Assembly (NCBI RefSeq): GCF_026745355.1
Contig: NC_079203.1
Span: 39,218,492-39,282,491 of the forward strand
DNA length: 64,000 nt
From: Beta vulgaris subsp. vulgaris
Taxonomy: Eukaryota > Streptophyta > Magnoliopsida > Caryophyllales > Amaranthaceae
Direction of reading: 5' to 3'
A program made the translations under genes and the position numbers. This document shows, piece by piece, positions 21,391 to 33,167 of the stretch (position 1 is the stretch's first letter; every line of letters begins with the position of its first letter). A model generated the notes under the pieces. The model saw only the letters and a program-made list of their open reading frames with translations, had not been told where the DNA came from and did not search any database.

Positions 21391-23057
21391 TTAATCTATC
21401 ACCGTATCACTAAGGACTTTCATCAAAATCATCGTCTTATCTGTTTTATCATCTAAAGTCCAGTGAAGGTTGTTGTAGAACTTGATCATATGTTGAGTAG
21501 GGAGATACGCTTCACCAACCCAACCAAAATCATCCGAAGGAACCTGTTCCTTTCCCTTAGAATCAAAGTCAGTAGATGGTTTAGATGGAGGAAATAGGGT
21601 GTTTTCTTGGGATGGTCCCGCTGTTCCTTTGGGAGAAACAGAAGGTGAGGTGGTGGTGTAAAGGGAAGGAAGAAAAGGTGGTTGTGATGGAAGGTCAACG
21701 GATGTGGAGGAGAAGGGGTTTGGTTTGCTCATCTCATCCTTCATCTGTTCAAAACTGGAAGGCACAGAGAAGGAGGAGGAAGAGATAGAAGGAATGGTAG
21801 TGAGGGTTACTGGTATTTTTGGTGTGGATGGAGGAGTTGGTTCCTTAAGTGAGTGGTTAGACATTTCCTCTTCATCAGATAGGACTAAAGGTGAGTCCTC
21901 ATTGGAAGGAACATGTGCAATTTTGGTAATCCGCAACCTAGAACTTCGCCTAACTCGTTTAAGAACAGGAGAGGTAGGCTTTTTAGCAACAGTTTTTCTT
22001 CTCTTAGGTGCCTGTTCCTTCCGTTCAATAGGGCTAGAAACTTGTTCCTCCAGATTTACTTCCACAAGTTCCTCTTCTACTGCTTTTGACAATTTTTCTT
22101 TTTGAGAGGAAGTGAAAGCAATCCTCCCTTGTGTCAACACCCCATCTTGGACAGAGAGGTCGAAACTATACAAAGTCTTTTCATTTAAAATATTACCGTG
22201 TTTTATACCAAAAGTAGGCCAACCAATATTCTTGACTTTGAAGTGAGAAAGAAGAGAGGTGACTAAAGTACCATAGCAAACAACATAGTGATTCTCAATG
22301 CAGTGAGTTAAAGAGAGAAGGGAAGTTAATTTGGATGTAATAGTCAAGGAAAAACATGTAACACATATCTAAGAGACCCACTTCATTCCTCTTTTCAGTT
22401 CGAGGAATGAGGTTAAACAAATTTTGTGGACAAGAGAGAAGAAGTTGTGATTGATCTTAGTTTCGCCAGCAGTTCCCCCAAAGGATTCCACAATATCATC
22501 TTGGGAGAAATTGAGAAAGATGAAAGTTCTTTTCCTCTTATTAAAATATAGATCAGTTCCTTTGCAAGAAACTTCTCATATTTTTCCTAAAGATGTGAAA
22601 ATTTAATTTTCTTCCCCTAACTTCAGTAGTGCGTACTCCATCGGTTTTGATGAAGTTTAAACAAAATTCATTCATAGCTAAAGGAACTAAGGAATTGTTA
22701 TAAACGGTTTCAAACAAAGTATTCCATACCCTGTTCCTCTAGAATATTAGTTTAGCTCAGTGAATTTTACTTTTTGTCGCATTCAAGATTTACACAAAAT
22801 CCTAACACATACCTTTAATCACTTCACTCCACTCTTTTCTTGGATGAAAAAGCAGCAGTTCCTTTGGAAGGAACAGGTGTGGCTTCTTCTTCCCCCTCAA
22901 CTAATTCCAGGATTTCTTCCTCATCATCTTCCCCAATCATTTTTCTTCTTCTCACACTTCTCCTTGGTGACTCCAATTGTTGCTCTTCTACCGCTATTAT
23001 TGTTTCTTGAAATTTTTTGGCTTCTAGGGTTTTGGATGGAGAAGAGGTGTTTTCCAT
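21391..23057 (-). pseudogene. Extra ORF after pol in the SIRE-type copia
   Basis: Two open segments on the minus strand, 23057-22824 and 22347-21391 (318 codons), are separated by a broken stretch. The first is acidic with an RRSVRRRK basic patch. The second has a globular N-terminal part, a KRRKTVAKK basic cluster near residue 115, then a long Ser/Pro/Thr-rich tail ending in a more ordered segment. SIRE-lineage elements often carry an ORF in this position, sometimes called env-like. I see no signal peptide or clear membrane span here, so I do not assign an envelope role. Stops and frame breaks show that it is decayed. Confidence 0.6.
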
Positions 23058-23849
23058 TTGAGATGTTTTGGGAGCTGAAAAGGTGAATTGAAAGAGGTTT
23101 TTTCCCTGGTGAAAAGAAATTGAGGTTTATGTGGTGCAAAGAGGTATGAAGGAGATGAACAATGGTGAAGTTGAACCATTTAAGGAACACGATTTTTGAA
23201 AGGGAAGAAGGAAAAAGAAAGAACACACATGTAATAGTAAATAAATGAAGAGTTACAAGCATAAAAATTAAAAGGATAAAAGTAAAATAAATGATAAAAT
23301 AAAAATAAAACATAAAAAGGAAATTAAGGCTTGATTAAATCTGACTCCTATTTTTTTTGGGAATTTTTCGAATTTTTTGATTTTTATGGGTTTTTTAATT
23401 TATGGAAAGAAAATAAATTATAAGGAACTTGTTCTATAGGAACAACTTATGCTAATTATCAACATTCTTCATATTATGCATGTTCCTATAACTTAGGAAC
23501 GATAAGGGGAGTATTATGTGACATTTGTGAGTATATTATTCCTTTGAATCCATGTTTATGTTTTACATCTTAATTTGCAATGGTCTTAGGCAATTAATCA
23601 CAGTCACTTAATATTATATAGAGTAAGACAAATCAATTCAGACACGGGGGATTGGAATAGAAACAATTACTTAAGTTTTATTAAACCTAACCCAAGCCTT
23701 AGTTTTTCATATCTATCTCTTTATAGAGGCTTAGTTAGTATATCAACAATTGATTTTCAGTTGACAAAACTCAAGTTTAATCAAACCTTTTTCCACATTT
23801 TCTTTTAGAAAGTGATGTCTGATATTATATGCTTAACTCTTGAATGATG

Positions 23850-26525
23850 CACTGATCTTTTGAAATACTAATGGCACTTGTATTATCACAATAAATAGGA
23901 ACACAATTAAAGATTATCCCATAGTCACAAAGTTGTTGTTTTATCTAAAACATTAAAGCAACCACGTATTTTGCTTCAGCAGTGGATAAAGCAATTGTGT
24001 TTTGTTTCTTGTGCTCCAAGAAACTAAACTATGACTAAAAATTGAACTATACCTGAGGTGCTTTTGCTATTTATAAGATCTCCAGCATAGTCAGCATCAA
24101 CATATCCTCTTAACTTGAATGTATCTTCTTGGATAAAAAAAGTCCAAGATCATCTATTCCTTTCAAATATCTAAGAATTCTCTTCACAGAAGTTAGATGA
24201 GACTCCTTGGAATTTGTTTGAAATCTAGCACGCAAACCAACACTAAATGGTATGTCTGGACGACTAGTAGTTAGATACAAAAGTGAACCAATCATGCCTC
24301 TATATTTAGTTCGATCAACACTTGTTCCTATGGAATCTTCATCTAATCTTATTGAAGTTCCCATAGGATTGTGATTTATCTTTGAATTTTCAAGACCATA
24401 TATCTTTAACAGTTCTCTTTATGTTTTTTTGTTGATGAATATAATGCTTTTTCCTTTTTCAGTTTGCTTAATTTGTAACCTAAGAAGAAGTTTAACTCAC
24501 CCATTATGCTCATCTCAAATTCATTACTCATAAGATTTGAGAATTCTTCGCATAATGATTCATTAGTTGCTCCAAAAATAATGTCATCAACATATATTTG
24601 AACAAGAAGTATGTCAGTTCCTTTTGATTTTATAAACAAAGTTTATCCACTTTTCCTCTTTTAAAGTTGTTTTTTCAAAGGAACCTAGATAATCTCTCAT
24701 ACCAAGACCTAGGTGCTTGTTTTAGCCTATAAAGAGCCTTGTCAAGCTTGTAGACATGGTTTGAGAGATCATTGCTTTCATTTCCAGGGGGTTGTTCAAC
24801 ATATACATCTTGATTTAAATAGCCATTAATAAACGCACATTTGACATCCATTTGACACAGTTTAAATCCCATAAAAGCAGCAAACGCTATTAGCATTCTA
24901 ATGGCGTCAAGTTTAGCAATAAGAGCAAATGTTTCTTCATAGTCAATTCCTTCTTGTTAATTATAACCTTTTACTACAAGTCTAGCTTTGTTCCTTATAA
25001 TTTTACATACTCATCTAGTTTGTTTCTTAACACCCATTTTAAGCTAATCACTTTTTGTTGTTTAGAAGAGGGAACTAGATGCCATACCTTGTTTCTTTCG
25101 AACTTATTTAACTCAGCTTGCATAGCAGTGATCAGTTAGGGTTTGTTCATGATTTCTTGGTTCCATCATTGATAGAAACGCATGAAATGCACAAAAATTC
25201 CTTAACTGAGATCTAGTTTGCGTACCTTTGGATATGTCACTTATAATGAATTCCCCTGGATGTGATTTTTGATGTCTCCAAGGTTTAGGTTGTAACTCCC
25301 TTATAGGAACAATTTTTTCCTCTTGATTTTCATGTGAGGATGAGGAGCCTTGTTCATTTATTCCTCTTTCAGTTATTGTTGAATCAGTTCCTTCAACATT
25401 TCCGTTCTTAGCCGGAACAACCACAACTCCATCATCTTGAGGAACATGAACATCGTTCTTATGAATGTTTTCATCTTCTCCATTCCTTTTCTCATTTATT
25501 CCTTCTTCCTTAATTAAATTTGCATCTTTCTCATTTGATCAAACCAGGCTTATCTCAAAGTCATCAACCTGTTTCTTGAATTAAAATTATCAGATTCATC
25601 AAAGATTATATGAACACTTTCTTCGAAGCACATAGTTCTTTTATTATAAATTCTATAAGCCTTACTATGTGATCAATATCCTCAGAATATTGCTTTATCA
25701 CTCCTTGCATCAAAATTTCCAAGATTATCTTTTCCATTATTCTAAACAAAACATTTACAACCAAATGTTCTGAAATGTGTAATATTGGATTTCTTTCCAA
25801 AATAAAATACATAAGGATTTTTGTTAATGTCTCATCATGGCACAATTTATTATGTGACAAGCAGTATTAACAACCTCAGCCCAAAAATTTCTTGGGAATT
25901 CACTAGCAATTAGCATAGTCCTAGCCATTTCCTCAAAAGTTCTATTTTTCCATTTTGTTGTGGTGTCCTAGGGGCAGATAAATTATTATCTAGCCCATGG
26001 CCTCTACTTAAGTCATCAAATTTATAATTTTCAAATTCTTTACCATGATGGAATCTAATATGCATCAAGTTGTGACCACTCAAATTTTGAACTCTTTTGG
26101 CAAACACAAGGAACTCATCATAAGTCTCATCCTTATTAGAGAGAAAAATAACCCAATGCAAGTATACCTAGAGTAGTCATCAACAATAACTAACACATAC
26201 CTCTTTCCACTTCATTCTCATAAGACCACACAAATCCATATGAGTTAATTCTAGTGGCTCTGTGGTGCTCACAACAGTTTTAGATTGAAAGATGATCTAA
26301 TTTACTTCCTTTTGGCAAATGCATCACAAACTTGATCAATATGAAATTTTATAGATGCTAATACCAAAACAAGATCTTTTGATCAAAGTTTGTCAAGTAA
26401 TGAAAAGCTAGCATGTCCTAGACGCTAATGCCATAAGAGTGGATCATTATTTTCAGTTACACTAAGGCATGTCAAGTTGTTTTTAGGAGCAAGATCAAGA
26501 TCCACAGAACTTAGTATAAAATTGT
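23850..26525 (-). pseudogene. Copia pol remnant (integrase, RT, RNase H)
   Basis: Fragments on the minus strand, in order: a GAG-preintegrase trace (about 26480-26350); an integrase core with RFHHGKEFEN and SAPRTPQQNG (26161-25910); a linker; RT with QMDVKCAFINGYL and LYRLKQAPRSWY (24896-24675); the YVDDIIFG catalytic box followed by LNFFLGYKL (24639-24406); and the C-terminal segment with GMIGSLLYLTTSRPDI (24364-24110) leading to an RNase H trace. Each fragment is in a different frame or separated by stops, so no functional polyprotein remains. Known role: replication and integration of the retrotransposon. Confidence 0.85.
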
Positions 26526-26630
26526 AAGAACTTATGTTTTTAGAGAGAGAAACTCTCTCCTCTCTTTCATAAAAAGAGCGCGTATTTTCTCTACTATTCC
26601 ATGATTTGAATCTTAGTAACTACTGAAGCT

Positions 26631-27590
26631 ATGGCAAAAGGTTCAAAGAAAGGTAATGGTTGAAAGAAGAAGAACAACCAGTGTAAGGGGAAACATCCAC
26701 AAACGGTGGATGCGAAAAGGACAACGAGTGTTAATGACATTCAAGACTCTTCTGTATCGAGCTGGACATCGGAGGAGGAGGAAGATAATTTGATTGTGTC
26801 ACTTAATGAACAATTATCCAGGCATGATAGGGAGAATTTTTCAACAGTAGCATCACAATTTCAGATTTGGATTGCCTCTGTTCGAGCAACGATGTGACCA
26901 ATAGGAAGTGTATTGATTACGCCTTCGCCAATGCCGATGCAACAATTGAATCACAATTCAGGTACTATTACTAATTGGAGAAGTTCGTTATTTGAGAATA
27001 TTAGAGAGGAGGGATTGAATTTGGATTTAGAGAAAAATGATAGATGATAATAATGTCAATAATGATGAATGCGTGAAAATTAGTGTTGATGACATATAAC
27101 CTGAGATTGATTATTGGAATTCAATTGTAGTATGTTACATACTAGGTTGCAAACCTCCTTTTAGGATTGTCAATGGCTCTATTCGAAGGATTTGGGGAAA
27201 TTTGGGATTGAGAAGGTAGCAATGATGGAGAACGGCGTGTTCATGGTGCGATTTTGATTGACGGAAGGGAAAATGAAGGCATTAGATGGAGGTCCGATTC
27301 TATATGACGAAAAAATTGTCATTGTTAAGAATTGGTCACCTGACTTAGACTTGAGTAGTGAAAATGTGAAATCAGATCCTACATGGATTCGTCTTCCAGG
27401 TCTTCCTCTGAAGTACTGGGGCCACATTATTGTATTGAACAAGATTGCAGGTATCATTGGGAAGCCTATAAGGACTGATAGAACTACGACTCAAAAGGAT
27501 ATATTAGAATATGCGCGAATTTTGGTGGAAGTTAATTTAGATCAAGACTTCCCAGATGAGGTAAAATTTATGAATGAGAAAGGAGAGATG
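26631..27590 (+). pseudogene. LINE ORF1 (DUF4283, zinc knuckle), 5' part
   Basis: The frame starts at an ATG at 26631 with a Lys-rich stretch (MAKGSKKGNG, then a stop), followed by an acidic region with SSWTSEEEED. A DUF4283-like RNA-binding domain follows: EGKMKALDGGPILYDEKIV, WIRLPGLPLKYWG and GKPIRTDRTT (about 27255-27530). The chromovirus insertion at 27591 cuts the protein. On the other side (42199-42270) the frame continues with YECKPVFNSDCRGLSHYG, a zf-CCHC_4-type knuckle. Several stops and frameshifts make it a pseudogene. In plant L1 elements ORF1 binds the element's RNA. Confidence 0.8.
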
Positions 27591-27942
27591 TGCAAGGAAT
27601 CAACCAAGGTCGCCCACTCTAATTACGTATGCAAGAAAATATCCCAGGAGGGTAAATCAGTAAAAGAATGCAAAGAGGTTGCAATGTCAGAGTTGGTTAT
27701 TTGCTAAGGCTAAATATCTAAATAGCTGCTGAGTGTCTGGAAGTTTTTGTAATTAGAATAATATAAATAGAAAGGCTCTGTGTCTGAGAGGGCATGAAAA
27801 GAATTGAGTAGAGAGATAAGTAGTAGGAGAGACTCACCCTCTCGAAAGTGTGAGAGTTGTATTGGGTAATTTTACTCTGAATTTATCTATACAACTTACT
27901 ATCCTTGGCTCCATTTTCTCTGTTAACAGGGGGTCTCTAGCA
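27591..27942 (+). repeat. 5' LTR of the chromovirus, with primer-binding region
   Basis: A 352-bp LTR, TG to CA. A TATAAATA-like signal (near 27761) sits mid-LTR. Just after the LTR, TTGTTATGAGAGCC resembles the initiator-methionine tRNA primer-binding motif TGGTATCAGAGCC, with changes. Confidence 0.85.
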
Positions 27943-28415
27943 ACTTGTTATGAGAGCCGACGTCCTGTTGACCGAAAAAAATGGTGGGTCCATCTCATTC
28001 ACAGAGAATCGATCAATTAGAGTTCGATTTCGCTTCCTTGCGAGCTTCCATTACTGAGGAAGTAGCTTCCGCCATCAGCAACGCAACTAAAGTGATGCAG
28101 GAGCAACTTACTAAGGCTGTTTAGAGAGTCGGAGTTGATCTAAAGGCGAATCTGAGTAGATTGGAGGACATGATCGATCGATCCCGAGCAGAGCAGGAAG
28201 GGATGATCGAGAAAATTCGCGTTGATCAGAGGAATTTCCAATCGGAGGTACGAAACACCTAGCATCAATTTCCAAACCCGGAAAATGGAATGGATAATGA
28301 CGAACGGGCAAGTGACGTGTCGGGCCATTTTGTGCTCGATAATCGGAGTATGGGTGGCGTTGAAGGGGCTTTTGCGGGTTTCGGAGAAAAGGGTGGCGGA
28401 GGAAGCAGTGATGGA

Positions 28416-29913
28416 TGGTAGGCGTGTCGCGCACCTATCAAAAGTAAATTCCTAACTAACCTCCTAACTATGTAGCAGGGCAAGTCAGGGTCGAATCCAC
28501 AGGGACAAACAGTATCAAACACTAGGTATCTTGACTCAATCTAACTAAACAAGTGACAAACGATGATGGAGAGGATGATGAACTAAGACTAATGTTAAAC
28601 TATGACAATTACTAGAAACACACAAGGTATATCAATTAATTAAAACATCTAGAATTCAGCGTCACCACTAGCATGACCAACACATGAATAATTTCCATCC
28701 CAAATAAACATAATCAACGGTTCAAGAGGAGTAATGCACCCTATAACTGCCAAAGACCTCTCCCGAGTACCAATGGCTACTCTAACCAAGCAAGCAAACC
28801 TACTCCCGTGGAATCATGCAAGAAAGAGACATTAAGCATAGCATTACAATTAAATTCCTAGCAATCCTATCTAACTATTCCCATAGAGATATTCATACCA
28901 TTGATTGAATCAACAAAACCATCTAGATTCAATTCCCATTGAAAACAAGATATATGGAGTCAAATAAAAATCATCTATCCCTAGTATGATAATGAGCATA
29001 AGAACAATCCAATCAAACAAGAACAATTGATCACATAAACATGGGATTAATGGAGGAATTCATGTATTAAATCATTGCTAGGGTTTAACTTAACCCTAGA
29101 TTAATAGACTACTCACACATAATTGAAATAGCAAAACAAATAATAAATAAATTGAAAGACATATAATAATAAAGGAAAAGAAGAGATTAGAAAAACTTAT
29201 TCTTTACTTGAAGGAATCAAACTTGTAGAATTCAAGGTTTAATAATGGAATTTTCTCTCAAAAGCTCTCTAAAAAGTAATACTCTATTCTCTAATAATGA
29301 AAAAGTCCCCCAAAGTATGTTTTTAAAACCTAATATATCGTTTACATAAACTAAGAAAAAAATAATTAAAAGTCGCGGATTAAACCGAGCAGCAGCACGC
29401 ACGATCGAGCGACATTATGCACGGGCGTGCATCAATATGCACGGGCAAGCAGAAAGTTGCTTGGGCGTGCGTGCAAAACAGAAGCTTTTGGTCGATTTTG
29501 TTACGCTTCTGCACGGGCAAGCGAGATCTCGCTTGGGCGTGCGCCTTGGTGCGTGGGCAAGCGAGATCATGCTTGGGCGTGCACCTTGGAGCGTGGGCAA
29601 GCGGACTTCTGCTTGGTCCCGCAAAGAGGATAATCTTTGAAATCATCATTCCTTTGACTCCAAAAGCACTCAAACTCATCTTCTCGCATCCGGAAACCGC
29701 CATCTAGACCATCTACGAACCATATGAGCTCCTCCTAGTCACAATCGGCCTCAATAACCTGAAAATCACATGAAAAAACACGAAAGTGTCTCGAAATAAC
29801 ACAATGGTTCAGAAGAGTGCCCAAATCATGCAATTAGACCTAATATGCACTAAAATCTTCATTAATATGAGACTTAATACCTACCTATATGCAACTAAAA
29901 ACCGACTTATCAA
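28416..29913 (-). repeat. 3' LTR of the pol-less element
   Basis: On the minus strand it runs TGATAAGTCGG to CGCCTACCA. A purine tract, AGCTTGGGGAGTT, lies just upstream of it (29926-29914). Between 29410 and 29625 is a block of self-complementary units such as GGGCAAGCGAGATCTCGC followed by TTGGGCGTGC. ORFs read through this block on both strands in both LTRs and are artefacts. Confidence 0.9.
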
Positions 29914-31126
29914 ACTCCCCAAGCTAAACTAATGCTTGTCCTCAAGCATTCCAACATGAAACATAGGGAAAAGTAAGATAAAAACTCTTCAAGCACACAC
30001 ACAACAGGTTTTCAAATCAATTTCAAATGTGAAAATAAAACCATGAAGAGAATAAACACAAAACTATTCAATCAAATCCTAGATCTCATAATTGTGACTT
30101 GACAACCAATATTACCACTTTGCTCCCCAAGCTTGCTTGACTATACATGTAACCCTCACTCTAGTCGTGCACACCACTCATGTGTATAAGAGGTCAAATG
30201 TCGCTCAAGGCTCCATTCCATTGACTATATCCTACCTAAGCTTGCACATCTTCTCACTCTCCACCGCTATGGGACTATGTTTAATGCAAAGAATCATGAG
30301 GACTTTATATGGGTTGTAATGAAGGCTTAAGGTATGGGTGGAAAGTTCTAGGAAAGTGGTGCTCAAAGGGGAAAGTGAAGCTCTTTTTTTTTCAAACACC
30401 TTACAACAATTACCAATCCTCACACACATTTTATTTACTTCATTTTCTCTTTCTCATTAGCTACTTCATAACTCCTCAATTACAAACTCCAATTTCCTTT
30501 TATTACGCACTAAAGACATAAATCACAATCTTTTGTTTTTTTTTTCTTTTTTTTTTTTTTTTCAATAAGGATTTAACAAATTATCTACAAGAGGAAATCG
30601 ATAGGAGTTTAAAAGAAAGTAGCTATGAGGAGTTGAACTCAATACAATCAACATCACAAACACCACAAAATATCTTTAATGTCACACTATAACTTCATCA
30701 ATATAGCTTCACAATCCCCTAGGTAGGACAAGGTAAAGGGCTAAAGATGTAGTTAATCAAGAGAAACAGGCTAGGCTCAGAGGGGTGACAAAAGGGAAAT
30801 AATCAATGTGGTGGCATTTGGTTATGTAGCTCGGAAATACAGATGCCTCAATCATATTCAATGCACAAACAAGTCAATGCGGCTCAAGGAGTATCAATGC
30901 AAGTTCTAGAGAATATAGTCAAGGAAGAGCATCACACATGAAAAGAAAGACTAAAAAGATTTAGTCTATTAGGCTCAAAATAACCTCACTAGGTATATAT
31001 ATTTGGCTAACAAGTATAGTCAAGTCTCCCTTGGAGGATCAAACCGTCTTACCACAAACCATTCAAATCACAATGAGCAAGGATAGATCAAAAACAGTTC
31101 AGAGTTATTCAAATCATGCTTAGACT
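29914..31126. other. Non-coding interior of the pol-less element
   Basis: About 1.2 kb between the protease stub and the 3' LTR, where pol would normally lie. It is AT-rich with a poly(T) run near 30540-30562 and has no RT or integrase motif in any frame. Confidence 0.7.
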
Positions 31127-33034
31127 TCACATAGAAACGAGCATAGAAGGCATGAGACTAACACTAACCCCAAGATCACACAAAGCATTCTTGATAGCAA
31201 TGTCTCCAAGCTTGACAGGAATGGAATAGCTGCCCGGATCTCCTAGCTTTTCTGGAAGCTTATTTTGCAAAATAGCACTACACTCAGCAGTTAGTGAAAC
31301 AGTGACATTTTCTTCAATTTTTCGTTTGTTAGAGAGCATGTCTTTCAAAAACTTAGCGTAGGAAGGCATCTCAGATATGGCATCCAAGAAAGGTATGTTG
31401 ATGTGTAGCTTCTTCAGGTTGTCAAGGAACTTCCCATATTTCTTTTCAAGTTTTGCCTGTGCCAATCTTTGAGGGAACGGAACAGGTGGCTTGTATGGTT
31501 TAATAGGATTGACAGTGGGTTCCTCCTTCTCAGGCTTCTTAGCTTCATCTTCTAAACTCGTCTTCTCTTGAACTTCTTCACTCAACTCTATAACCTCTTT
31601 TGCAGTGTTGTTTTGCTCAGTTACCCTCCTTGCAGGCTCTTGCAATTCTTTACCGCTCCTCAATGAAATGGCATTGATATGCCCCTTAGGATTTGGTTCA
31701 GTTTGCCCAGGAAGTTGGCCTGAAGGTTTAGAGAGGTGGCTTATTTGTTGGGCTAGTTGGGTCATCTGACTCTCCATCAATTTATTATGAGCAGTGATTT
31801 GTTGGAGAGAATTGTTGAAGAATTCATTCTGCTTGGCTTGGTATTCAACTTGCTTTGCCTGAGAGGAAGCTAAATTCTCCATGATAGTCTCAAGGTTGGG
31901 TCGAGAGGATGATGATGAAGGGTTGAATGGTGGTCTTTGTTGGAAACCAGGTGGCTGGGAGTAGTTGGTGTGTGGAGGTTGAGGTTGGTTATTTTTGTAG
32001 GAGAAATTTGGGTGATGCTTCCAACCTGGGTTAAATGTGTTTGAGTATGGGTTGTTTTGTGGCCTTGTATTTGTGTTAAGGAGGGCATTGACATGCTCAG
32101 TTCCCGCTCCCATATTATTATATTGACACTCAGTGAAGGAGTGACCTTGCACTTCACAAATCTCACAAATAGGCGCTACTGGTCCGCTACTTAATTGATC
32201 AATTTTAGCTGCCAAAACTTGCACAATGTTAGTTAAAGTAGCAATAGCATCAACCTCATACTTACCTCCCTTTTTAGGGGCTCCACGGGATATACTCCAG
32301 TCATTCAGGTTATTGTTGGCAGCCATATCATCCAACAATGTCTTTGCGGCTTCTGGAGTTTTTGCCATGAAAGTACCGCCAGATGCGGCATCAATAGAAC
32401 TTCGAACTTCATGTTTCAGACCATTGTAGAATGCTGAATCAGCAACCACTCAGGAATGCCGTGGTGTGGACACTGCCTTTGCAAAGCCTTGTACCTCTGC
32501 CATGCTTCATAGAGAGACTCCAATTCATGTTGTTGAAAGTCAGATATCTCGTTTCTGAACTTGGAAGTTCTCATAGGAGGGAAGAACTTGTAAAGAAAAG
32601 CCTTCTTCAGTTCTGGCCATGTGGCAATCTTCCTCACTTCTTCTTCCTTAAACCATTCCTTTGCTTCGTCCCTGAGAGAAAAAGGAAAAGCACAATACCG
32701 AATTAAATCGTCAGAAACATTAGTTAATTTCAAAGTATTGCATTTTTCTAAAAAATTAGCCAAATGATCAGTAGGGCTCTCTTTGGGTGTTCCCGCATAG
32801 GAATCCTGTGAGATAAACTGGATGAATTGTGGCTTGAGCTCGAAATGATTGGCAGCGGTTGCGGTCTGTTATGGTGGTGGTGGTCTCATCGGGCATAGCA
32901 TATTCCCGTAGAGACTTTGGTGGTGCTTCGTCTCCCATTGTTGGTTCTTGTTGTTGTTGTCTTCTTCGACTTCCTAATCGCCTTGCTGTAGCCTCAATCT
33001 CGCGATCAAGAGTAATCTTGCTACGAGTGCGCAT
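31127..33034 (-). pseudogene. Athila-like gag with protease stub
   Basis: Three overlapping frames on the minus strand together form gag. The N-terminus is at 33034 (MRTRSKITLDREIEATARR). A capsid-like region follows with FLEKCNTLKLTNVSDDLIR and AFPFSLRDEAKEWF (32763-32416). The long 440-codon segment (32449-31127) has a CEICEVQGHSFTEC zinc-knuckle-like motif near residue 95, a Pro/Gln/Asn-rich stretch, a coiled-coil-like Gln-rich part (about residues 190-240), and AISLRSGKEL. It ends in the protease start CDLGVSVSLMP, with the D-L-G active-site box, and stops a few codons later. Frameshifts lie near 32865 and 32440. Known role: particle formation and RNA packaging. Confidence 0.85.
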
Positions 33035-33167
33035 GCAACAAAAAGACTGAAAGAAAAGGGATCAAACAGCAAATAGAGTGACAATGATCAAACAAAGACA
33101 GTTTAGCCAAATAAATCAAAGATAAACTAATCTAATACCGTTAGTCCCCGGCAACGGCGCCAAAATT

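Larger units (their letters stand above)
19394..26525 (-). mobile_element. Decayed SIRE-type Ty1/copia, 5' end lost
   Basis: Read on the minus strand, the order is integrase, reverse transcriptase, RNase H, an extra ORF, a polypurine tract and the 3' LTR. The order IN before RT marks copia. The long LTR starting TGTTGAGCCCTAGTTTTGAT and the large ORF after pol match the SIRE/Maximus lineage. Gag, protease, the first part of integrase and the 5' LTR are missing. The right boundary near 26525 adjoins the LINE. Left and right limits are approximate. Confidence 0.75.

Noticed and set aside
29380..29707. Several overlapping ORFs on both strands, repeated at 34133-34460
   Set aside because: They lie inside the two LTRs of one element and are translations of a palindromic GC-rich block. 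Identical sets in both LTRs confirm that they are not genes.
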